Assembly (NCBI GenBank): GCA_020723285.1
Contig: DYJE01000040.1
Location: 1-43,089 of the forward strand
Source of the DNA: Desulforapulum autotrophicum
Lineage (GTDB): Bacteria; Desulfobacterota; Desulfobacteria; Desulfobacterales; Desulfolunaceae
Length of the DNA: 43,089 bases
Direction: 5' to 3'
The position numbers were made by a program, and so were the translations under genes. Positions 16,041 to 23,861 of this stretch are shown in pieces; position 1 is the stretch's first letter; the number at the start of each line of letters is the position of its first letter. The notes beneath the pieces were generated by a model. That model saw nothing but the letters and a program-made list of their open reading frames with translations. It was not told the DNA's origin and did not search any database.

Positions 16041-17335
16041 GCCGATTTGTCCTTTGGGTTGTCCGCGAATCTTCTGATCAGAGGGTTCACATCCCGTTTC
16101 CCGTTGTATTTTAAAACCGCCAGAGAAAAAAGAAGATCCAGGGTTTTCCGGTCTGCGGCATCAAATGCCTTTTCCCAGATATTTTTCCGGTGTTCGCTGT
16201 CCAGACTATCCCACATCTCTTGGCCGAGATCAGAGCAGGCTTTCTCCACATCATCCGTTTTCAGTTTTTCCCCTTTCCTGTTCACAATAGCACGGTTTAC
16301 GATACGAAGAAGCTGTCTCGGGCATCCCCCGGACATGTCCACGGCTTTTTCAAGTGAGCCTTTGTCAAAGAAAAGCTTTTTATCGATCCTCCGTGTGACA
16401 ATCTCGGACAAGGCCGGTCTGCTGTGGGTGTTCACAGGAATCATGGGAAGAATATGTGTCTGAAAAAACTCGGATGACGGGTTATCGCCTATGCTGAAAT
16501 AGGAATTGATGGGGACGGTAAAAATCATGCTGCTGTCAAGAGCTTGAATCAGAGACGCTTCCCGGATGAACAATTTCTGAAAAATTTCGAACCGCATTTT
16601 TTCAAAACCGTCGATGACAAAAAGGATATCCTTTCCCTTCCCGCTTCCGGCAATCACGCGGCGCGCATCATCCAGTGCAAGGTTGATGCGGTGTACCAGA
16701 TTATGGGGATTTTTTCTGACTTTTTCACGTATCCGTTTTACCGTACTTGAACTGGATGAAAACAGGGCCTTTAGGCTGCTTTTCAATTTGATGAATCCAA
16801 GGAATCCTGACCCGGCACTGACTTCACCAGCGATATCCAGATTGTAAGAGTCTTTCAACTCTTTTTGGATCTCGGTATCCGCAAGCCATTCCCTCATAAG
16901 GTCAGCCAGTGGGGCTGTATCAAGAACGAGCCCATCTCTGTCAAGCCTTTCAACGAGTTTGAAAAGCAGTGTGACGAAAAGGTCTTCCGGTTCGAACGTG
17001 GTGATTTCCACCTCCTTTTCCATATCGATGAAAATCGAACAATATCGGTCAGGGTGATCAATTTTTTTCTGAAAACGATGGAGTTCAGTACTTTTACCAC
17101 AGCCTCTGTGGCCTGAAAATATGATCTTCGCATAAGAATCGGTCAGTTTATAAAGCTGATCGTCATCGATATTCAGGACAAAAGAGATATCATTAAAACA
17201 ATGGTCAGGCCTTACGGAATCAAGGTCCACATAGAGAGCGGCCTCGTTGTCAGGTGATATTTCGAAATCCAGTTCGGTAACCTGTCGTGCCTCAAATTTG
17301 TTTTTGACCGGGTATTCCATTCTTACAGTCTCCAT
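16037..17335 (-). CDS. P-loop ATPase, AAA/STAND-like
   Basis: This 432-residue protein has a Walker A at about 74-81 (GHRGCGKST) and a Walker B-like strand ILFVIDGFEKM near 240. A sensor-type segment (MIFTVPINSYFS) and a winged-helix-like part around GGCPRQLLRIVNRAIV follow. These features place it with AAA_16/STAND-type ATPases that switch on ATP binding. The central region is rich in Ser and charged residues (ALFSSSSSTVKRIREK). ATG 17335 has no obvious ribosome binding site. ATG 17320 has GGAG nine bases before it and could be the true start. It overlaps its TPR partner by four bases, and a broken BRO-N gene lies five bases upstream. Confidence 0.75.
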   Translation of the reverse strand: METVRMEYPVKNKFEARQVTELDFEISPDNEAALYVDLDSVRPDHCFNDISFVLNIDDDQLYKLTDSYAKIIFSGHRGCGKSTELHRFQKKIDHPDRYCSIFIDMEKEVEITTFEPEDLFVTLLFKLVERLDRDGLVLDTAPLADLMREWLADTEIQKELKDSYNLDIAGEVSAGSGFLGFIKLKSSLKALFSSSSSTVKRIREKVRKNPHNLVHRINLALDDARRVIAGSGKGKDILFVIDGFEKMRFEIFQKLFIREASLIQALDSSMIFTVPINSYFSIGDNPSSEFFQTHILPMIPVNTHSRPALSEIVTRRIDKKLFFDKGSLEKAVDMSGGCPRQLLRIVNRAIVNRKGEKLKTDDVEKACSDLGQEMWDSLDSEHRKNIWEKAFDAADRKTLDLLFSLAVLKYNGKRDVNPLIRRFADNPKDKSA

Positions 17336-17339
17336 CAGG

Positions 17340-17771
17340 TTATATCGGAACCTTATGAATCATAAACATGAAAAAGATTTGACATTCAATACCATACAAC
17401 GATTGTGTCACGAAACAACAGGATAATTCCATATTATATTCGCTTGCGTCGTGTTCGGTTTTTTGATTAATCCGCTTGTGTTTTTTAGCCGTCAGATGCA
17501 GCAGGGTTTCGGCATTGGCTGCATCCGTCAGGTATTTTTTCCCGTCGGCGGCTTCCATTTTCAGTCGGTGACAGTTTGTCACCGACTGACTGCCTTCTTT
17601 TTTCAATCGTTCTTTAAGCTTGTTCCAGTATTTACGAGCATTCTGATAATCCGGCTGCTGGATCAGGGCCTGAATAATATCCACCACCGAAAAATACCAG
17701 ATTTCCGTCTGTTCATCGTAATACCGCCGGATAGTGAAATTCTCAAAAACAGCAAGACTCTTATCAGTCAT
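17340..17771 (-). pseudogene. Truncated BRO-N (antirepressor-like) protein
   Basis: The first 90 residues match the BRO-N/phage antirepressor-type N-domain: FENFTIRRYYDEQTEIWYFS, VVDIIQALI, ARKYWNKLKERLKKEGSQ and AADGKKYLTDAANAETLL. After ETLLHL the sequence loses that family pattern and becomes a lysine- and cysteine-rich tail (CCFVTQSLYG, IFFMFMIHKV). Intact relatives continue with a further domain, so this is probably a remnant truncated near residue 92. GGAGG precedes ATG 17771 by six bases, so it may still be translated. Such genes occur in phages and in accessory islands. It is the first gene of the ATPase/TPR group on this strand. Confidence 0.65.
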
Positions 17772-17874
17772 CGATGGCCTCCGAGCCGTCCCGTTCCTTG
17801 CCAGTCCCTTTAAATGCCAGAGTTTAAGTCAGACGTTCTGAGAATGCAAGCTTAAGAGATGGGCACGGCTTAGC

Positions 17875-17921
17875 CTTTGCCCATCCTGTAGCAGACCGGA
17901 ATCATGACAGGATGGGCAAAG
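17875..17921. repeat. Inverted repeat CTTTGCCCATCCTG
   Basis: Perfect 14-base arms at 17875-17888 and 17908-17921 enclose 19 bases. Imperfect pairing continues outward (GATGGGCAC against GTGTCCATC). No T-run is present. It lies in the 234-base gap between the BRO-N remnant and the flavoprotein gene and marks the left boundary of conserved metabolic genes. The rest of the gap shows nothing else. Confidence 0.7.
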
Positions 17922-18005
17922 CGTCAGCGTGTCCATCAGAAACAAACATGTTTAAACCAACAACATGGCCCTGCCGGGCCGCCGGAGGCACAAGCGAAAC
18001 AGCTC

Positions 18006-18620
18006 TTACTCATGCCGGGACCCGTCTTTGGGAAAATCCGCCAGACTGGGTTTGATGGCGTTTCCGAGCCAGGCGATGGTGCGGCCGAGATGGCGCATGT
18101 TCATCAGGCCTTCCTCGTCACCTTTCACGTCTTCTTTTTCCAGGCCGAAGCCCATGTTCCAGTAGGTGGATCCGGGAACGATCATCTGGGACATCTGGAA
18201 CATGTGGTTGATGGAATCGAACACATGGATGGCACCGCCCCGCCTTACAGCCACCACGGCGGCCCCGATTTTTCCGGCAAAGGCCTGGCCGTTGGCGTAG
18301 GCCACGTAACCGGCGCGCTCGATGAGGGCTTTGAGATCCGCGCCCAGAGCCGCGAAATAGGTGGGCGACCCCAGGATCATGGCGTCGGCCTTCATCATTT
18401 TTTCCAGAATGTCATTTAACGGATCGTTGGTGATGGCGCATTGCCTGTTCTGGTTTTCAAAACATGTGTTGCAAGCCATGCACCCCCTGATGGGTTTTCC
18501 TCCGATCTGCACGAGTTCCGTATCCCAACCGGCCCGGGTTAACTCATGGAGAACTTCCTGCAGCAGCAGCTGCGTGTTGCCTCCCTTTCGCGGACTACCG
18601 TTCACGGCAATAGCGTACAT
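18006..18620 (-). CDS. Iron-sulfur flavoprotein / NADPH-dependent FMN reductase
   Basis: This 204-residue flavodoxin-fold protein begins MYAIAVNGSPRKGGNTQLLL, the FMN phosphate-binding loop of the NADPH-dependent FMN reductase superfamily. A compact cysteine cluster (CMACNTCFENQNRQC, about 47-61) is that of iron-sulfur flavoproteins, which carry a 4Fe-4S cluster and FMN and move electrons in anaerobes, often under oxidative stress. ILGSPTYFAALGADLKALIER is the second flavin-contacting segment. AAGGAG lies before ATG 18620. It stands 63 bases downstream of the iron alcohol dehydrogenase gene on the same strand, so the two may share a transcript. Donor and acceptor are unknown. Confidence 0.85.
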   Translation of the reverse strand: MYAIAVNGSPRKGGNTQLLLQEVLHELTRAGWDTELVQIGGKPIRGCMACNTCFENQNRQCAITNDPLNDILEKMMKADAMILGSPTYFAALGADLKALIERAGYVAYANGQAFAGKIGAAVVAVRRGGAIHVFDSINHMFQMSQMIVPGSTYWNMGFGLEKEDVKGDEEGLMNMRHLGRTIAWLGNAIKPSLADFPKDGSRHE

Positions 18621-18683
18621 ATGTTTTCTCCTTCTCGTTTTTAGTTGATGTTCATTTCGGCAGAATCAGGAATCAGGCTTTGA

Positions 18684-19835
18684 TCATACCACAGCCAGCT
18701 TCAGAATTTCCACAATGCTGTCCCTGGTGTACGCGCCGTCCATGCCCCACATCCGGGCAAGCCCCATGGCGTTGTCCGCCAGGGCGTCGATGCCGGATTC
18801 CGGAATGCCTGCAGCCGCGAGGGTCAGCGGTGCGCCGATGGATGTGATCCAGCTGCGGAATTTTTCTATTCCGGCGTCAGCGCCTTTTACGCCGAACATC
18901 TGAATCGCGAAGCGTTCAAACCGTTCGGGACGCCTGTTCTTGTACCAGGTCATCCATGCGGGAAGAACCACGGCAAGGCCCGCGCCGTGAGGCACGTTGT
19001 ACAAGGCGGACATGGCGTGTTCCACCATGTGGGTGTCATAACTGTTGCCTTCCACGCCCACAAAGGTGAGGCCGTTCAACGCCATGGTGGACGCCCAGGC
19101 GAATTCGCCCCGGGCGTCGTAGTCGCCGGGATTTTTAAGAAGCGCGGCGGTGGTGCGCATCACCGTCCTTAAAATGGTTTCAATGAGGGCCGCATTGTAT
19201 TCCGGCAGATAACTGGCTGAAAAGTAAAGATCCAGGCAATGGGCGAAAATATCCACGGCGGAATAGGCCAGATAATCCTTTGTAACCGTGGCCATGAGTT
19301 CCGGGTTGATCACGGACACCCGAGGATTGAGCATAGATGACATGATGGCGAATTTTTCCAGGGTTTCATCGTGGGTGACCACCCCGTAGGCGTTCATTTC
19401 ACTGCCCGTGGCGGCCAGGGTCATCACGGCGAAAACTGGAACCGCGTCCCTGACCACTGCTTTGCCCGAAAAAAAATCCCAGACATCGCCGTCGTAGTTT
19501 GTTCCGGCCGCTATGGCCTTGGCGGAATCAAGAACCGATCCACCGCCCACGGCCACCACAGCCTTGAGCTTCTTAGCCTTCATCAGGCCGATGGCTTTTT
19601 GTACATGACTGAGTTTGGGGTTACTCACCACTCCGCCCAGAGCCTCGAATGTCACACCCTGTTCGTTAAGGGACGCTTCGATACGGCCGAGAAGCCCGCT
19701 TTCCCTTATCCGCTCGGACCCGTAAAGAATAAGGGCGCTTTCAGCACCGGACTCTTTGACGTACTGGCCGATCTGGTTTTCCTTGCCTTTTCCGAACTCG
19801 ATCCGGGTCGGATTGAAAAATGTGAAATCCCGCAT
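18684..19835 (-). CDS. Iron-containing alcohol dehydrogenase, YqhD-like
   Basis: This 383-residue group III alcohol dehydrogenase has the NAD(P)-binding GGGSVLDSAKAIA at 97-109 and TLAATGSEMNAYGVVT. Its metal ligands are in DIFAHCLD (Asp195, His199), HMVEHAMSALYNVPHG (His269, His283). These match the YqhD/butanol dehydrogenase branch, which typically reduces aldehydes with NADPH. GGAGG precedes ATG 19835. It is divergently transcribed from an AraC-family gene of the YqhC type 197 bases away, the same arrangement as yqhC-yqhD in Escherichia coli. Induction by aldehydes through that regulator is therefore likely but inferred. Confidence 0.92.
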   Translation of the reverse strand: MRDFTFFNPTRIEFGKGKENQIGQYVKESGAESALILYGSERIRESGLLGRIEASLNEQGVTFEALGGVVSNPKLSHVQKAIGLMKAKKLKAVVAVGGGSVLDSAKAIAAGTNYDGDVWDFFSGKAVVRDAVPVFAVMTLAATGSEMNAYGVVTHDETLEKFAIMSSMLNPRVSVINPELMATVTKDYLAYSAVDIFAHCLDLYFSASYLPEYNAALIETILRTVMRTTAALLKNPGDYDARGEFAWASTMALNGLTFVGVEGNSYDTHMVEHAMSALYNVPHGAGLAVVLPAWMTWYKNRRPERFERFAIQMFGVKGADAGIEKFRSWITSIGAPLTLAAAGIPESGIDALADNAMGLARMWGMDGAYTRDSIVEILKLAVV

Positions 19836-20032
19836 GGTATGGTCCTCCGTGTTGTTATCATGTTAGGTGACATCGTTCAGCGAGACCGACGTGTGGCTTG
19901 CTGACGACAAAAACACCATAATCCTATCGTCAGGCCATTTGAATACACAATACAGGATATATCTTGCACAATCCTCCAAACAATAATAGTATCATTAGCA
20001 TCATAATCATCAGAATACTGGAGGCCACCGTG

Positions 20033-20926
20033 ATGCAAAAATCTGAAAGACTGTCTGAATGGGTTGATTTGATCGAACGGTACGCGCCCAGGGAAGGGGT
20101 CAACCGAACCCTTCTTCCGGGCGTGGGTCTTTACAGGGAATCCAATGCCCACCAGCCCAAGCCGCTTCTGTACGAACCCTATTTCATTTTCGTGGCCCAG
20201 GGTAAAAAACAGAGCGTTCTTGACGGAAAGACTTACACCTACGATGCGGGCCATTTCCTCACCACCCTTGCCCCCATGCCCGTGGAATGCCAGGTCATCG
20301 AAGCCAGCGCCGACAAACCCCTTCTGGCCATGGCCATCGAACTGGACCGAAGGCGGATCATGAACATCCTGATGAAAATGGATCAGGTGGAACCGGCCAC
20401 ATCAAAACCTGCGGGCATAAATCCTTCAGGCATTTTCACCGCCCCCTTAAACGACGATCTTCTTGACGCGGCGATCCGGCTGATGAAAAGCCTCGCCTGT
20501 CCCGCCGAAGCCGCCATTGTGGGAGAAGCGGTCATCGACGAAATCCACTTCCGAATCCTGAAGCATGAACAGGGCGGCGCGCTGCCCCACCTCCTGAACC
20601 AGCGGGGCCAGATCGACCAGATCGCAAGGGCTGTGGAACATGTTCACCGGAACCTGGAAGACGTGGTTTCTGTGGAAATTCTGGCGGACCTGGTCAACAT
20701 GAGCAGTTCCGCATTTCACAAGAAATTCAAGGAAGTGATGCATCTTTCTCCCCTTCAGTACGCCAAACAGGTCAAACTGAACCGGGCCCAGGCCCATATC
20801 CAGGATGGCCTGAGCGTCAGCGAAGCGGGTTACCTTGTGGGATACAACAGCCCGGCCCAGTTCAGCCGCGAGTACAAGCGACATTTTGGCGTGGCACCGT
20901 CGTTCGAGCGGGCATTACCAGTTTAG
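20033..20926 (+). CDS. AraC-family regulator, YqhC-like
   Basis: This 297-residue protein has an AraC_N-type (PF06719) N-domain. YRESNAHQPKPLLYEPYFIF, VAQGKKQSVLDGKTYTYDAG and LTTLAPMPVECQV give the cupin strands. Two helix-turn-helix units from about 205 follow: SVEILADLVNMSSSAFHKKF and SVSEAGYLVGYNSPAQFSRE, then YKRHFGVAPS. ATG 20033 and the adjacent GTG 20030 are both near GGAGG at 20020-20024. ATG is preferred. It lies head to head with the YqhD-like dehydrogenase and probably controls it from the shared 197-base AT-rich region. Effector specificity is inferred from the arrangement only. Confidence 0.9.
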   Translation: MQKSERLSEWVDLIERYAPREGVNRTLLPGVGLYRESNAHQPKPLLYEPYFIFVAQGKKQSVLDGKTYTYDAGHFLTTLAPMPVECQVIEASADKPLLAMAIELDRRRIMNILMKMDQVEPATSKPAGINPSGIFTAPLNDDLLDAAIRLMKSLACPAEAAIVGEAVIDEIHFRILKHEQGGALPHLLNQRGQIDQIARAVEHVHRNLEDVVSVEILADLVNMSSSAFHKKFKEVMHLSPLQYAKQVKLNRAQAHIQDGLSVSEAGYLVGYNSPAQFSREYKRHFGVAPSFERALPV

Positions 20927-20972
20927 ACAATAAACCTCCAATAATATACACGAATATTTCAATTTAATTCCT

Positions 20973-21146
20973 GACATTCCGGGCGGGGCTTTTTCTAAGG
21001 CCCGGAATCCCTGCCTGTTTGCGCACAACCGCTGTCTTCATAACACCATGGATTCCGGGCCGATTTGCTTATCGACCTGAAAGGCCGGCTGTGTCTATTC
21101 ACGAAGCGAACGTCATCTCACCCACACCATCAGCCCGGAATGACAA
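20973..21146. repeat. Dispersed ATTCCGGG element, copy 2
   Basis: The block begins with an ATTCCGGGC / GCCCGGAATCC inverted pair. It continues with CTGTCTTCATAACACCATGG, ATTCCGGG and TCGACCTGAAAGGC, and ends CCCGGAATGACAAAC. From 21031 it matches 11189-11304 in the same orientation. It fills much of the 348-base gap between the AraC gene and the lipoprotein gene. The other bases in the gap are AT-rich and show no gene. Confidence 0.8.
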
Positions 21147-21274
21147 ACTCACTTTTAAGATGGTATTGACTTTATAGACATGCACCTGTATAGATGAATT
21201 ATTTTGAATGACAACACCCCCTCAATGCCCTAAGCCCAACCATTTTTCAACATTAAAACAGGAGATTGGCTGAA

Positions 21275-22423
21275 ATGAAGACAGCATTTACTTTCTCGGA
21301 TTTTTTGTCTGGAGTCTCATGGAAAAGCTTTGTTAAAAGACTATTCACCGTGTTACCGTTTCTGATCTTCGGCCTTTTAATGACGGGCTGCGGAAGCAGC
21401 GGCAGCAGCAATGACAGCAATCCCCCTTCTCCTACGTACAATACCGAAATCATTGGCACATGGATCAGCTCAACCATCGATGGCGTGCATGACACGCATA
21501 AAACCATCACGTTCCATTCCGATAAGACCGCGGAAAGCAACTGCTCGGACATGACAGAATATACGTGGTCCGGTTCAGACAACACCTTCACTCTTAGCGT
21601 GTCATCCAGCAACGATATGACGGAATGTTCGGTGGCCGGGTGCACGTCCATAGCCATCGATTCAGCCGGAAAGGTCTTAACCACTGAATGCGATGATGAA
21701 ATCACTGTTTATAACAAAAACAGTGACGGGCTTGTTATCGACTCCGGTTATCTTCAATACAGAACGTACGAAACACCTTCGCAGAATAAAAACCGCGGCT
21801 GGTTGAATTTTTCAAAATCCGGGGCGACTGTCGCCGAATCGGATATTTCAAGCGTGGTTCTCAAAAACAGCCAGGGCACCTCTGTCACCATCATCACCAG
21901 TACATTTGTCACCGGACCTTACATCCTGGGATCATGGAACGCCAACGCATCCAGTGTCGTATACTCTGGCCCCTATAACAATTTCGGTTTTTCCATGGAT
22001 CTGGGCACGACGACCCTCCCCTCCGGTTTATACACCTACAAAATCACAAAGCAGAACGGGGAATCCCTGTCCCTGACCCTGAATTATCCCGGCCAAACCG
22101 AAATGCCCGTCATAACCGCCTCAAGCATCAGTTACGAGTGGCTCAGTGACGGAGCTTTAAAACTGACGTGGCCCAGTCCTTCAGGAACTTTCGACAGACA
22201 GGTCGTCTATGCATGTGACCAGAATTATCATGATATCTTTTACATCACCCTTCCCAAGACAGCCGATGAACTGGTCATACCGGAAAACATCATTGACCAA
22301 CTGGAAAGCCTGGTTCACCCGGACAGTATCCGGGTTCAAATCCAGACACGACTCTATTCCGACACCCCTGATAAAAACAACCATGCCCGGGGTTATTCCA
22401 ACCCGGTGGTTATTCCCTGGTAA
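21275..22423 (+). CDS. Unrecognised lipoprotein
   Basis: This 382-residue protein has a signal peptide from about 25 to 45 ending LIFGLLMTGCGSSGSS. The Cys is a lipobox cysteine, followed by a Ser/Gly linker. The next 110 residues (IIGTWISSTIDGVHDTHKTITFHSDKTAE) resemble lipocalin-like 'GTW' beta domains. A second part from about 150 (SGYLQYRTYETPSQNKNRGW) is a beta-rich region of unknown type. ATG 21275 was preferred over TTG 21266 because GGAGA lies nine bases before it. It stands alone between a repeat element and the convergent Fur gene. I cannot assign a function. Confidence 0.75.
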   Translation: MKTAFTFSDFLSGVSWKSFVKRLFTVLPFLIFGLLMTGCGSSGSSNDSNPPSPTYNTEIIGTWISSTIDGVHDTHKTITFHSDKTAESNCSDMTEYTWSGSDNTFTLSVSSSNDMTECSVAGCTSIAIDSAGKVLTTECDDEITVYNKNSDGLVIDSGYLQYRTYETPSQNKNRGWLNFSKSGATVAESDISSVVLKNSQGTSVTIITSTFVTGPYILGSWNANASSVVYSGPYNNFGFSMDLGTTTLPSGLYTYKITKQNGESLSLTLNYPGQTEMPVITASSISYEWLSDGALKLTWPSPSGTFDRQVVYACDQNYHDIFYITLPKTADELVIPENIIDQLESLVHPDSIRVQIQTRLYSDTPDKNNHARGYSNPVVIPW

Positions 22424-22471
22424 TCGGAAGAGCCTAAAGCGACTGTGAATGTTGAACGAAAAGAGGGAATC

Positions 22472-22909
22472 TTACGTCCCCGCACAATCGGGGCAGCGGC
22501 CTTTGAGCTCGATTTCGGCATTTTCAAAGGTCCAGCGAAGAACGGGATCACCGGTCCGGGCGTCAAAAATGGCGAGGCTGGACAAGGGGTTGGCAATTCG
22601 AATATCGGCAACACGGTGGCAGACGGTGCAGATCATGTGGTGGTGGTGGGCAAGATTGGCATCGTAGCGAACCTGGCCGTCGGAACTGGCGAAACGGATG
22701 AGAAGGCCCGCGGATGTGAGTTTTTCCAGATTCTGGTACAAGGTGGCGGCGGGTATCTTCAAGCCTTTTTCCGCAAGGGCTGCGTTTAACTCCTCAGTGT
22801 TGGGATGGGTTCCGCTTTCCACCAGATAGTCCATGATCGCAGTCCTTGCCTGGGTGGCCCTGACACCCGCGTTCTGGAATAGCTCTTCGGTAGGGATGGA
22901 ATCGGTCAT
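22472..22909 (-). CDS. Fur-family regulator, PerR-like
   Basis: This 145-residue protein has the Fur winged helix (RATQARTAIMDYLVESGTHPN, KIPAATLYQNLEKLTSAGLL). A metal-rich dimerisation part follows: RYDANLAHHHHMICTVCHRVAD and a final CPDC that completes the structural zinc site with CTVC. The last Cys pair and the neighbouring rubrerythrin gene suggest a peroxide-sensing PerR role rather than iron uptake control. AAGGAAGG precedes ATG 22909. A long palindrome begins 30 bases upstream of the start. Rubrerythrin is on the same strand 229 bases upstream, so the two could be co-transcribed or separately regulated. Confidence 0.88.
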   Translation of the reverse strand: MTDSIPTEELFQNAGVRATQARTAIMDYLVESGTHPNTEELNAALAEKGLKIPAATLYQNLEKLTSAGLLIRFASSDGQVRYDANLAHHHHMICTVCHRVADIRIANPLSSLAIFDARTGDPVLRWTFENAEIELKGRCPDCAGT

Positions 22910-22938
22910 GACCGGACCTTCCTTGGGGGTTAATACAT

Positions 22939-22967
22939 GGCCTCACAGCATGTCATGCTGTGAGGCC
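22939..22967. promoter_or_regulatory. 29-base palindrome upstream of Fur/PerR gene
   Basis: Arms of 14 bases (22939-22952 and 22954-22967, GGCCTCACAGCATG and complement) pair perfectly around a single T. It lies 30 bases upstream of the Fur-family start on the minus strand. Such tight symmetry fits an operator or strong hairpin. It does not look like the AT-rich Fur/PerR consensus, so the binding protein, if any, is unknown. A terminator of the rubrerythrin transcript is the alternative, but no T-run follows. Confidence 0.5.
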
Positions 22968-23033
22968 GAAATACCTGTTTGCAATCAAGACAGTACCGAT
23001 GGTTTTCGGCAGGCTGAATGCTGCGATAACCCT

Positions 23034-23084
23034 GTAGGTCGGGTTTTCGCCCGACACATAAAGGTGGGCGTAAGCCCACCCTAC
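23034..23084. repeat. Double REP-like hairpin
   Basis: Two hairpins stand side by side: GTCGGG/CCCGAC, and GGTGGGC-GTAA-GCCCACC. Outer GTAGG and CCTAC arms enclose both. The GTAA-loop core is shared with 328-359. It sits between rubrerythrin and the Fur-family gene. No T-run is seen. Confidence 0.65.
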
Positions 23085-23138
23085 AAAGGCATAAGACAGC
23101 ATGAAGTGATATGCTGAAAACCTATGAAACTTATGAAA

Positions 23139-23714
23139 CTAGTAGTTTTCACCCAGAAGTTCAAAATGATCCTGGGGATGGGCGCAGGCCGGGCAGGAGA
23201 CGGGCGCGGTCTCTGATGTATGGAGATAACCGCAGTTTCTGCAGCGCCAGGTCACGGCTTTCTCGCGTTTGAACACCGTGCCTTTTTCGATGTTGGCGGC
23301 AAGGTCTCTGTACCGTTTTTCGTGCTGTTTTTCGGCGATGGAGATTTTCTCGAACACCATGGCCACCGCTTCGAACCCTTCTTCACGGGCGATTTTGGCG
23401 AATTCGGGATACAGCATGGTATGTTCTTCATGCTCTCCGTCTGCGGCGGCTTTCAGGTTTTCAAGGGTGGTTCCGATCACGCCGGCCGGAAAAGCGGCTG
23501 TGATTTCAAGCATGCCGCCTTCAAGAAAGCTGAAAAACCGTTTGGCGTGCTCTTTTTCCTGGTTCGCCGTTTCTTCGAACACGTCGGCGATCTGGACGTA
23601 ACCTTCCTTGCGGGCTTTACCGGCAAAAAAGGTGTACCTGTTGCGTGCCTGGGATTCCCCGGCAAACGCTTTCAAAAGATTCTGCTCTGTTCGGGTTCCT
23701 TTTATAGAAGCCAT
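23139..23714 (-). CDS. rbr: Rubrerythrin
   Basis: This 191-residue non-haem diiron peroxidase reduces hydrogen peroxide in anaerobes. The ferritin-like four-helix part supplies Glu20, the EKEH motif at 53-56, the EHEEH segment near 93-97, and EKISIAEKQHEKRY. A C-terminal rubredoxin domain has WRCRNCGYLH and VSCPACAHP, two CxxC pairs for one iron. The length and both domains are complete. AAGGAGG precedes ATG 23714. A PerR-like box lies about 46 bases upstream. The Fur-family gene follows on the same strand. Confidence 0.95.
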   Translation of the reverse strand: MASIKGTRTEQNLLKAFAGESQARNRYTFFAGKARKEGYVQIADVFEETANQEKEHAKRFFSFLEGGMLEITAAFPAGVIGTTLENLKAAADGEHEEHTMLYPEFAKIAREEGFEAVAMVFEKISIAEKQHEKRYRDLAANIEKGTVFKREKAVTWRCRNCGYLHTSETAPVSCPACAHPQDHFELLGENY

Positions 23715-23759
23715 TCATTCCTCCTTGTGTATGTTCAGTGTTTGGCCAATCGGTCATAT

Positions 23760-23774
23760 CCATAATCATTATGA
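23760..23774. promoter_or_regulatory. PerR/Fur-type box upstream of rubrerythrin
   Basis: CATAAT-C-ATTATG at 23761-23773 is a perfect 6-1-6 dyad and keeps the ATAATNATTAT core of the PerR consensus TTATAATNATTATAA. It lies 46-60 bases upstream of the rubrerythrin ATG, a position suited to repression. A second overlapping pair, ATTATG and AATAATGG, may extend the site. The nearby PerR-like gene is the natural candidate regulator. Confidence 0.7.
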
Positions 23775-23861
23775 ATACAATAATGGATATTCCCGAAAAG
23801 TCAAGAACAGCTTCTGTTTTTTATTGAGTTGTCTTTATGAACCATCCAACCAATCCTGACA

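Noticed and set aside
21253-21705. Minus-strand open frame of 150 codons opposite the 21275-22423 lipoprotein
   Set aside because: The plus-strand product has a signal peptide, a lipobox and a ribosome binding site. The antisense frame has none.
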